64,000 nt of DNA, taken from positions 828,301-892,300 of the forward strand of contig MU001494.1 of assembly GCA_010093485.1 (NCBI GenBank), in the 5' to 3' direction. Origin of the DNA: Karstenula rhodostoma CBS 690.94. Lineage: Eukaryota; Ascomycota; Dothideomycetes; Pleosporales; Didymosphaeriaceae. Each line of letters starts with the position of its first letter. Positions within the stretch are counted from its first letter, which is position 1. The notes below the pieces were generated by a model. The model searched no databases, was not told the origin of the DNA, and saw nothing but the letters and a program-made list of their open reading frames with translations. Of the stretch, positions 55,615 to 64,000 are shown in pieces. Position numbers and translations under genes: made by a program.

Positions 55615-56331
55615 TCACTCTGACACCTTCTCATAATCCAACAGCTCCACCTCAACGCCCTTCGCAAACTCCGCCGTCAACTCCTCGTCCCCCAACTCCT
55701 TATTCGGCCTCGCAACCGCCCCTCCAACCCCAACCTTCCAACCCTCATCCAATGCAAAAATCCAATTGACCTCCCTCAGTGGGCGTCTCTCCACCTCTTC
55801 GCCCTTCTCATTCTCAATAATCTGATACACCCACAGACTTTTTCCAAGCTCATCCCTCTCCCTCTTCACCTCAAGCGTCGCAGTCGGCCTGCTGTCATTC
55901 CCGGCAAAGTCCTGGAGAGGCGCGATACTCCAATCGGCCCAGTTATCGCAGCCCACAGTTGACAAATACGGCTTCCCGTAGTACCATTCGATACCGGTCT
56001 TGAGCCACTTGTCTTTGCCAGAGCCGAGGGGTGCGTCGTCGCGGGTGAAAGAGAGGAGCAGGCCGGCTTGGTCGTACTGGCGGAGGTCTTTGCCCGGTGG
56101 GAGGGAGAAGGTGAGGCGGGCTCTTTGGAAAGATTTCAGGTCGTATTGGGGGAGTGGGGAGGGATAGGTGGGTGCGTCGATGACATTGTGCGTGGGGGGT
56201 TTGCGCCAGATGTCTTTCCCTGCGGGAGAGGATAGATTGAAGGGCTCGACGTTGTCCGTCTTAGTTGCGTAAGTGGGAGGCATCGCTACTGCTAGGAGAG
56301 AACTTGTGATGAAGATGGGATGGAACAACAT
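55615..56331 (-). CDS. Secreted DUF1349-like (concanavalin-fold) protein
   Basis: Single exon, 238 residues, ATG at 56331. The first 22 residues (MLFHPIFITSSLLAVAMPPT) form a signal peptide. The body matches the DUF1349 family, beta-sandwich proteins often annotated as regulation-of-enolase-like: PAGKDIWRKPP, DAPTYPSPLPQYDLKSF, YDQAGLLLSF, WLKTGIEWYYGKPYLST, WADWSIAPL, LWVYQI and PLREVNWIFA. The usual role is unproven, perhaps carbohydrate-related. Convergent with the DUF1996 gene, stops about 230 bp apart, so two secreted proteins sit side by side. No lesion. Confidence 0.85.
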   Translation of the reverse strand: MLFHPIFITSSLLAVAMPPTYATKTDNVEPFNLSSPAGKDIWRKPPTHNVIDAPTYPSPLPQYDLKSFQRARLTFSLPPGKDLRQYDQAGLLLSFTRDDAPLGSGKDKWLKTGIEWYYGKPYLSTVGCDNWADWSIAPLQDFAGNDSRPTATLEVKRERDELGKSLWVYQIIENEKGEEVERRPLREVNWIFALDEGWKVGVGGAVARPNKELGDEELTAEFAKGVEVELLDYEKVSE

Positions 56332-56930
56332 GCTGAGAGTCCGCTTCTAGTATTTATACAGTTTGAAGGCGGAGAGCACGTGTAGACTGCTTACGAATTG
56401 ATGGTAAAACGACTGGAATTCAGGAGCACCCACTTTGTGGAGACTAGGATCAACGGACATGGTGAGGTTTTAGACCCGAGTCACCATAGAGAGGAGCAAG
56501 AGGGGTACGTGTAGCCAATCTGCCTCGCACGCAGTTACGTGGAGGGAAGCTGTGAGCTGAGATTGGGAAAGCGGGGTGATTGCTTGGCGAAGACGAGGCT
56601 CTGCAAAGGTGGTCCCTAAAATCTCAAGTGCAACGCACTGCAAGCATCATGCGATCAAGCAGGCTTGTCATGGGTTGTATCCGTGCCTGCATGCACTTCC
56701 GGTGGAGCGAATTACCGCATTGGGTGACCTTGGCAATTCGTGAAAACCGTCCCTACATGCCGCTAGTGTGAAATACGGCCGAGAACATTGGAAAGAAGTC
56801 GGCCCGGCAAAACTGCGGTACGATGCCAGAGAATGGCAATGGTACGCAAGTACAAGATCCATAGATGACGCTGATGATTGATTTGATTCGAAACTCATGG
56901 ATATATACACGTTGTACATTTCTAGCACAT
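56332..56930. other. Intergenic region
   Basis: About 600 bp between the DUF1349-like gene start and the complex I subunit stop. Contains short frames only; nothing recognised. Confidence 0.5.
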
Positions 56931-57972
56931 CTATTTCTTTTGCTCGCCCTCTTTCGGGGGCTCTGGCTTTGGTGTCGGCAGCTTGAACTGGAATTGGGCA
57001 GTTAGAATAAGCAGAGAAGGTTGAGAGCGAACGGCGATGGCATGGATAACGTACGTTTTCAGGCGTCTTGTTGTCACCAAGACCAACGGGCTCCCAAGCA
57101 GTCGATCCGCCACGGAAGTTCCTGAATGCCTGGGTCATCTCGAGCGGCTCGACCACGATTCTCTTCTTTTCCTCGTCGTAGCGAATCTCGGTGTATCCCG
57201 TCATCGGAAAGTCCTTGCGCAGAGGATGGCCATCGAAGCCGTAGTCGGTCATGATACGTCGCAAGTCGGGGTGGCCTACGAAGAAGACACCGAACATGTC
57301 GTAGACCTCGCGCTCGTACCAATTGGCTCCATCGTAGAGATCGCACAAACTAGGCACAGGTGTGGCCTCGTCCGCGTACGTCTTGACTCGCAGGCGCGAA
57401 TTGTGCCGGATACTCAACATGTTGTACACCACCTCGAATCGCTGGTCCTTGGTAGGGTAGTCGACGGCCGTGATGTCTGAGATCTGAGTGTACTCGGCAG
57501 CGGTGTGGTTCTTGAGGAAAGTGAAGACGGGGAGGACGCCGGCGGGCGGGATGTAGATGGTCAATTCATCCTTCCAGACAGAGAACCTGCAATGCATCAG
57601 TCGTCGGCCGGTATGGAGGCGATTGATGCACGTACTGCTGGATGTATTTGGGTATGCACGACATGAGGTACTGTCCATATTTGTGCAGTGCCTCGCCCTT
57701 CTCTTTGTATCTGTCCGTCGGGTTCACGATGGCGGCCTTGAGCTTGGAAGGCGTGGGGTCGCGGGGAGCGTACTGGACCCTGTGTCAGTACCTACACACA
57801 CGCTGCAATGGCAGCAACTACATACACGCAGGTTCGCCGCGTCCGGGCTGTCGGCGGCGACCTCCTTCGCGCGCAGGGCGGTGGCTACGAAGGTGCGTAC
57901 GGCGGTTCGCGGGCAGCTCGCAGAGCGCACGGCGTGGCCCAATGGCCGTCCGACGGCCTGGCGCAGGGCCAT
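56931..57972 (-). CDS. NDUFS3: NADH:ubiquinone oxidoreductase 30-kDa subunit (NUO-31/NDUFS3)
   Basis: Core peripheral-arm subunit of mitochondrial complex I (NuoC family). Exons 57972-57826, 57772-57636, 57586-57055 and 56987-56931 give 290 residues. The N-terminus ([18 protein letters not shown]) is an Arg-rich mitochondrial presequence. Family motifs: [60 protein letters not shown], and the signature [20 protein letters not shown] with [20 protein letters not shown]. The last exon adds a short Pro/Lys/Glu tail ([12 protein letters not shown]). The upstream in-frame ATG at 58098 would add about 42 residues and is less likely. Divergent from NOT4 with 360 bp between starts. Confidence 0.95.
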
Positions 57973-58332
57973 TGTGTATGTGCTTCGGGTGGGGAGGCTG
58001 CGTGCAGCTGTGCGGCGGCAGGTGAGGATGTCGACGTCGATGTTCGTAGCTTCCTGCAGGCGGATCGCCGCTGCTGCTTCTGGAGCTAGGGCAGCCACGT
58101 GACGCCTGCCGAGCGCGCCTTCCAGATCTGCTTTGCACTGCGCTCACGCCCCCCATCACCACCACCTGCATCTTTTCCTTACTTGCTCATATTCACGGTC
58201 GGCGTTCGTCCTTTGGTCGCGGCTGCCCTTTTCTGCATCTCGGCATCCCCTACACCCGAGTCGCTTTTTCTCTCGACACTTCCCGCTCGACGCCACCCTC
58301 GCGGCCCGCCAGCGCACGCTCAACCTCACATC
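57973..58332. other. Divergent promoter region (complex I subunit / NOT4)
   Basis: 360 bp between the two divergent starts. The NOT4 side is C/T-rich, typical of a fungal 5' leader. No specific binding site claimed. Confidence 0.5.
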
Positions 58333-60970
58333 ATGTCCCGCATACAACAGGACCAGTTCGTCGACGATGACGAGGAGGAGTGCTGCCCTCTATGCGTTGA
58401 GGAGTTCGACCTGTCCGACAGGAACTTCCGACCATGCACTTGCGGCTACCAGGTGCGCGCCCCTCGAAAACTCGGCGAGCCCATTCGCTCCGTGCATTGT
58501 CAGCTAACGCGCCCTGCTAGATTTGCCAGTTCTGCTATAACAACATCAAGACCAACATGAACGGCCTGTGCCCTGCATGTCGCCGAGTCTACGATGATTC
58601 GACAATCGAGTTCAAAACCATCACCCCCGAAGAGTGCGTGTCCTCGGCACTGCATATGCTCGCAGCTAACCAGTCCAGGATGGCCAAGCACAAACAGCAG
58701 ATTGCGCAGAAGGCAAAGAAGAACGCGCAACAGCGGCAGAAGGAGGCACAGAAAGCGGAAGCCGATTCTCTCAGTCGCAAACACCTCGCCGGGCTGAGGG
58801 TCGTCCAGAAGAACCTCGTCTACGTGACCGGACTCACTCCCACGATTCGCGAAGACCGTCTCCTAGATACACTACGCGGTCCCGACTACTTTGGCCAGTA
58901 TGGCAAGATCATCAAGATCGTCGTGAGCAAAGCAAGGGAGAACGCACAGCATCAACAATCTGTTGGGGTTTACGTGACATTTGCGCGCAAAGAAGATGCA
59001 GCCGCTTGCATAGCAGCCGTCGATAGCTCACAGAACGGCGACCGCACCCTAAGGTGAGTTTGTGCGCCCATGTTTCTCGTACGTAACACGCTCACAGGCA
59101 TTGTAGGGCGCAATATGGCACAACCAAATACTGTTCGGCCTACCTCCGCGGGGAGCAATGCAATAACCGCAACTGCATGTTCCTTCACGAGCCTGGCGAA
59201 GACAACGACAGCTTTACTCGCCAGGATCTGTCAATGATGAACTCGATACAGACGCAACAGCCCGCCCAGTCATCTACCAGTCGTTCGGCTCCTCCGGCTC
59301 ATCCAGGTCCAGCCGTAGCTGCAGCATCTACTCCGATGAATCGCCAAGATAGCAACGAGGTTGGGAGTTTGGAGGACGCGCCGGGATTACCCGCAACAGC
59401 AAACTGGGGAAGCAAAGCTGCTCAAGAGCGTCGAGCCAGTCGTTCGACGAATGCCTCGAATCCAAGCCCAATGACGACCAATGCTGTACCTGCGCCTCCG
59501 ACAGTCAAGCCAACTAAAGCGGAAGAGCCACCCAAGAAAAAGATCAAAGAGAAGGAGAAGTCTGCGCAGGTCTCAACCCCCAATACACCCCAACCGCAAC
59601 AACAACAACCGCAGCCACAACCGCAGCCAGAGCCTGTTCCTCGTCCCCAGAAACCCCGCATCCCTGGTCTCGACGGTCTGCTGAAAGCCGTAACGTCAGC
59701 TGACTTCAAGTTTGTCTTTTCAAGCGCCGTGCTCTCAGAAGAGGAATTCAAGGCGATCATCGAATTTCCCCAGCTTCTTGATCCCAATGGTGGGGCAAAA
59801 CGACGTGCCATGCGAGAAAAAGAGAAGGAATTGGCTGCTCAACGCGAAGCTGAAGCTCAAGCCCAGGCCGCTGCATCGCAACAGATCCAACAGCAACAGC
59901 AGGCTCCTGCTGAGAGTGAAGAACATGAAACAACAGCCGGAGGCAGTCTGCAACTTGGTGGCGAGCCGGAAGAAAATCATCAGCCTAGCGCGAGCCACCA
60001 GAACCAACACGTTATTGCACCACCAGGCCAACAATCTTTGGGCGGCAATCTTTTTGGACAAAACAATTCTCTGGCGGAGGATTTTAGTAATCTAGGGTTG
60101 AACACCACTCGTCAGTTGACGCAACAGCAACAGCAGCAACTGCTCTTGTCGAACTTCAAGTCGGGTCCTCAGTCTGCTAGTCTTCTTTCTCAGTTTCAGA
60201 ATAGCCAGCCACAACAAGCACACGCTTCCACTGGAAACGCTCCTGGCCATACGAGACACACGTCTCGCTTCAGTTTTGCCAACGACAGCGCATCCGCTTC
60301 AGCTTCGGTACAGCCGGTCGCAAACCAGAAGCTGATGAATCAACAGTCATCGATGATGCCCAAGAATGCGAGTCATTTCGCTCAAATCTCCCAACATCAG
60401 CCGCTGAGCGGACAGTACTATACCAGCGGCGTCCAGGGTCCCCCGCCAGGATTGAAGGCCACACCAACACCACCAGTTAGTGGTGGTGGTATGTTCGGCC
60501 AGGGTCATGGTTTCGGCACCGGTGGCCTGGGTTACGGTGCAAATGCTTCCGGCAGAAACAACAACGATGCACTCTATCAGGACTTGCTCCGAGGCAGGAA
60601 CTTGGACAGTGGTGCGAGAGTAGGTGATGCTGGTAAGCGTGAGTCAATGTTTCCTTCCTTTCTTAATCAACACCCCACGACCTCTACGCCGGCCCCTGCC
60701 CATGGCCTTATAAGCTTCCCTTATGGGCCTTCGCCTGGCGCCTACCAGGAAACTGGTTCGCAGAAGTCTAAGAAAAAGGGAAAGAAGCACAGACATGCTA
60801 ACACTTCCTCCTCTGGAGGTGGTGTAGTTGATGTTCAAGACCCGAGTATCTTACAGGCAAGGCTCCATCAAGGAGGCGGAATGGTCGGTCAGGGTCTGTA
60901 TGGCCAAGGTCAAGGTGGGTTCTCTTCCCTCAATACATACAACAACTACGGCGGTGCCGGACGATGGTAG
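58333..60970 (+). CDS. NOT4: CCR4-NOT E3 ubiquitin ligase NOT4 (N-terminal part or short form)
   Basis: RING-type E3 ligase of the CCR4-NOT complex, acting in mRNA decay and co-translational quality control. Exons 58333-58452, 58521-59053 and 59107-60970 give 838 residues if read to the stop at 60970. The C4C4 RING (about 18-65: CCPLCVEEFDLSDRNFRPC, CGYQICQFCYNNI, GLCPACRRVY) is split by intron 1. Then come a helical linker (HKQQIAQKAKKNAQQRQKE), an RRM (about 112-205: LVYVTGLTPTIREDRLL, YFGQYGKIIKIVV, VYVTFARKEDAAACI) and a CCCH zinc finger (YCSAYLRGEQCNNRNCMFLH). A Gln/Ser/Pro-rich tail follows. Donors near 60908, 60914 and 60953 could instead join to the distal exon at 61547. Confidence 0.93.
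60118..60140. repeat. Coding CAG/CAA tract (poly-Gln) in NOT4
   Basis: A run of CAA/CAG codons encodes a short poly-Gln segment (LTQQQQQQLLL). Similar but shorter Gln/Pro runs occur near 59597 and 59880. Confidence 0.75.
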
Positions 60971-61546
60971 TTTTTTCGCTTCTTTCACATAAGTTTCGAC
61001 CGCATGGGCAAGCACACTGTTTGTTTACTTTTCCTCATTCGATGGATACATGGCGTAACGGGGGGCTTCGAGCGAATGCATCGGCACTCGGGCCTACAAC
61101 TTTGGCCCTTGAGTTGCTCGGCGTTATGACTGGGATCGTCACTGTCATGTTACTGGCTTTGGCTCAAGCATGGCTTCACGGAACTACATATTCTCTTCTC
61201 GAGTTCTTTTCGTTTGGGCGGCGAATCATGCTGCTTTCGCCCAGGGTTTTGCTTCATCTTCTCTCGTCGTCTTCGTCATGGCCATCGGATGTACGTAAAT
61301 CCCCTCCTACAGCTGCCAGGTCGGCATGCTTACTCTTAATTAGAGATGGCTTCTTTCACTTTTCATGCCTGGCCCCTAAGTGACGAAGATGCTCGAGAGA
61401 ACTTGATGTAACCCCTGATGTATTTGTCTTTTCGACTGGTAGCCTCACTGTTGTCCGGCCACCTACCGTAGTTGACCTTCACAGCACACCCACGTCGCTG
61501 ATATCTGTTACAGCATTGATTGACCTTGCTAACGGTACGCGCACAG

Positions 61547-64000
61547 AAAACGAGATTTTGAGTCCGGAAGAGGAGGCATCAGTCAACGTGGACGCCTTGG
61601 TCAGCGATGCGGTGGACGAGCACCAAGGAAGAAGCACGCCCCTGCTAAGCCATATATTGAATCAACCCCGACGTGCAACACCAACTATTCCCCCAGGCTT
61701 CACAGCTCCCGTATTACCCAGGAATATTGCACTGAACCAGCCCAGCCGCCCACCTTCGCGCAACGCCGCTCCGGGGGTTCCCGTTGTGCCGGTCATGCCA
61801 GCCACTCCAGGTCAAGCTGCGACGCCGATAGGCAAGAGAACAAAGAAAGAGCCCGAAGGAATTACCCCTGGTGCTGTCAAAACCATTGCTGGAGTGACCT
61901 CAACACCTGCGTCTGTCCCGGCGACGCCAGCTAAAGCCAGCCAAAAGGCGAGCCCTTCCAAAGCGAAAGCTTATACTATAGAGACGCCAAAGAAGCCTGT
62001 GGAAGAGCCAGTTAACACAGCACAAAAGGAGAGCAGCCCGGCATCTGTATCGCCTACCAAAGCGATACCCAAGAGCAAAACGTCCGGTAAGAAGGCGCCT
62101 ACCGTGAGTGAGGTAACGCCCCAGAGGGATATCAAAGTTCTTGCTTCTACATCGATTTCCTCGTCAAAACGGCAACCTCCCGGAAAACTTAATATATCCG
62201 CTGCTACTAAACCCCCCGAGAATGAGGCACCGTCAGCAGCAAGTTCAACCAAACAAGAAGTTCCAGCAAAGCCAATTCGTACCGTATCGGCAACAGCGCC
62301 AACATCCGTACCTGCGAGTCCTGCCGCGGCCTCGACTGGTTCACCGATCAAGAAACCCATTGGGGCCAAAACACTTCGTGTGGTAGCCACACCCAGAACC
62401 GAGAGCCCGCCTCAAATGCCCCCACATCCTTCGCTACCCCAAGTTCCAACTGTAGAAAAACTTCGCTCTAGGCAGGCTAGCATTGCTTCCATTAACCAGC
62501 CAGGTACCCCAGCAAGCGATTTGATTTCTGACACTGCCTCTTTTACGTCCACATCAATCTCGCGTGCGAGTTCGCCTCCTCTGGTAGGTGGCAAAGTCGG
62601 GAGCGCTCCGATCAGGAAGAAGACCAAGTCACAGGCAAAGAAGGATCGCCAAGAGCGGGCTCGTCAAGCAGAGGAAGAACGCGCGATGGAAGAGCAAACA
62701 CCTGAACTAGAAGTGGTTCAAGCACCTATCGTTGGACGTAAGAAAAAGGCCAGGAAGCCTGCCACCAATCCCAAGACCCCTGCGGCATCGACGAAAAGCC
62801 AACCTGAACCTACTAAGACATCATCGAAAGAGGACGAAGAGTTGGAGGAGCTCTACCAAGCTAACATGGCTGCAAAGAAAGCTGCTGCTGATGCTGCTGA
62901 TGCCGCTGCTGCCGCTGCTGCCGCCGCCGCTGCCACTGCCGCCGCGGCGGCGGCGATCAAACCCTCCGCTCCGTCGCCTCGCGCAGAGCCAGTCACAGAA
63001 CCTGAACCAGACACTGCGAAAGACAAGCGTGAGCTCACTGCTCAGTCCATTCTTACTGATCTCCAGAGGACTGGCAAACTGGTTGCTTCGGCCCTAGAGT
63101 TCTTCAAGCCACTTTCATCATCCCTTGCTCATGCCTCGAAAGCAACACCGACTAGTGGTGGGCCCGTGGGTCCGCCTGACCTTAAGATTCATTTCACCGA
63201 GGCCGACCTCGAGGCACTCACAAAGAAGCAACCAGTTCATCTCCACGGGCATGACGGAACTTCAGATTCCAGGACATTGATTACGCCTCAGGGCAAGTTC
63301 TTTTGGGGGTTGACCCAGGAACTAGAAGAAAAGGCTTTGGAGCTGGAAAAATACATCGAAGAGCTTAAAGGTGCTGCTCGCTTCCATCCAAAGAAGCATA
63401 CCGCACACAATACCGGCTTCCAGGGACAGCCCAATCTCCCAGCCCTAGCTACAGCGCTAAAGGAGGCAGGTGCAAAATTGAGCAAAAGCACCAGACAAGA
63501 CATGCCGAGGCTCGACTCTCCATCCGCTTACCAAGGCGGCCCGTCCCAACGCTCACAACTTCCTCCAGTGCAAGCAAATGAAGATCTTCTTCCCCCTAAT
63601 CAAGTTCAGCAGCCCCAGACGCCTGCTGACGCAGGTGTTTACTTGAATCAGTTCGTGCTTCCCAACACCGACAACCCATCACCCAACGCCCCACGCCCGG
63701 AAATGGCAGCTGTTGGTGGTCTCCCTGGTGCTGGCACAGCCAACATATCCGTCAATGCGAACAAGCTCGCCAAAGCGGCCAAAGCAGTCGCTGAGGGCGG
63801 GGCGGTTGGCCCGGAACTCGAGGGCATCGGCGCCATAACTGCTGATCTACTTGGTGGCGTGTTTGTGCAAAACCTTGAGGCACTTGTAGGTGCGGACCTA
63901 GGTTTCTCTTCCTTCTCCGGAACTACTGACATTGGTATCGATGGGAGCGGACTTAATGTCCAGGGTCTGGTCAGCGCTTTTGAGGCTGGGGTTGGTGCAG
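61547..64000 (+). CDS. Probable distal exon of NOT4 (open at window end)
   Basis: A stop-free frame runs from at least 61441 to the end of the window (in phase at 61549, 62821 and 63901). Content: acidic start NEILSPEEEASVNVDALVSD, then RRATPTIPPGFTAPVLPRN, a Thr/Pro/Lys-rich region, SRASSPPLVGGKVGSAPIRK followed by KTKSQAKKDRQERARQAEEE, an Ala-rich tract (62877-62955), and a more ordered block (FTEADLEALTKKQPVHLHG... RTLITPQGKFFWGLTQELEE). From memory these segments resemble the C-terminal half of long NOT4 proteins of filamentous fungi; this is recall, not alignment. An acceptor with branch point (CTAAC...GCACAG, ending 61546) leaves phase 1, matching NOT4 donors at 60908, 60914 and 60953. 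The intron would be about 600 bp, long for this window. Alternatively this is a separate gene with an unseen start. Confidence 0.6.
62877..62955. repeat. Coding GCT/GCC/GCG Ala-rich tract
   Basis: Nearly uninterrupted GCN codons with a few GAT and ACT interruptions encode an Ala-rich helix-forming segment (AADAADAAAAAAAA) in the probable NOT4 distal exon. Confidence 0.8.

Noticed and set aside
57973..58098. Upstream in-frame ATG of the complex I subunit
   Set aside because: It would place about 42 residues, several of them acidic, before a good mitochondrial presequence; the start at 57972 fits family length better.
60964..61383. Hydrophobic 139-codon frame after the NOT4 stop
   Set aside because: It overlaps the NOT4 stop, has no motif, and lies in DNA better explained as UTR or intron.

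Overview
The window looks like euchromatic nuclear DNA from a filamentous ascomycete (Pezizomycotina). It has dense protein-coding genes on both strands, short introns of roughly 40-155 bp with GT..AG borders and CTAAC-like branch points, no polycistronic layout, and typical fungal families: a Zn2Cys6 factor, DUF1996 and DUF1349-like secreted proteins, GPI-type phospholipase B, and ATG13, RSC9 and NOT4 in their filamentous-fungal forms. A dothideomycete is my best guess, but that is inference from general protein style, not a phylogenetic result.

Layout. 1-3414 (-): Mi-2/CHD-type chromatin remodeler, cut by the window edge. 3772-5221 (+): mitochondrial rRNA methyltransferase MRM1. 6505-7323 (+): four-TM membrane protein. 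8033-9655 (-): Zn2Cys6 transcription factor. 9997-12091 (-): secreted phospholipase B. 14010-19027 (-): ankyrin/RCC1/BTB protein related to Btb3/IBTK. 21574-24440 (+): ATG13. 25300-26303 (+): short-chain dehydrogenase. 26746-30377: a divergent cytochrome P450 / MFS transporter pair, both broken. 30795-31340 (+): small coiled-coil protein. 31550-33283 (-): DPH2. 33881-37150 (-): RSC9. 37489-39085 (+): possible REC114-like meiotic protein. 39423-42122 (-): disordered 899-residue protein. 42449-45514 (-): RAD4/XPC. 46440-49978 (+): CPC-type copper P-type ATPase. 50829-51677 (-): RGG-rich protein. 51.7-54.1 kb: gene-poor. 54144-55386 (+): DUF1996 secreted protein. 55615-56331 (-): DUF1349-like secreted protein. 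56931-57972 (-): complex I 30-kDa subunit. 58333-64000 (+): NOT4, probably including a long distal exon that runs off the window.

Functionally this is mostly housekeeping: chromatin remodelling (Mi-2, RSC9), DNA repair (RAD4), possibly meiosis (REC114-like), translation (DPH2, MRM1), respiration (complex I), autophagy (ATG13), mRNA decay and ubiquitin (NOT4), and metal transport. The accessory part is 25.3-30.4 kb: a dehydrogenase, a P450 and an MFS transporter around an AT-rich spacer, looking like a small metabolic cluster in decay. The P450 has lost its heme-cysteine codon to a small deletion, carries a mutated splice donor, and lacks an N-terminal anchor and start. The transporter has one 2-bp frameshift. 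I saw no tRNA, rRNA, CRISPR array, intact transposon or viral insertion. Exon borders were placed by eye from reading frame, splice signals and family conservation.
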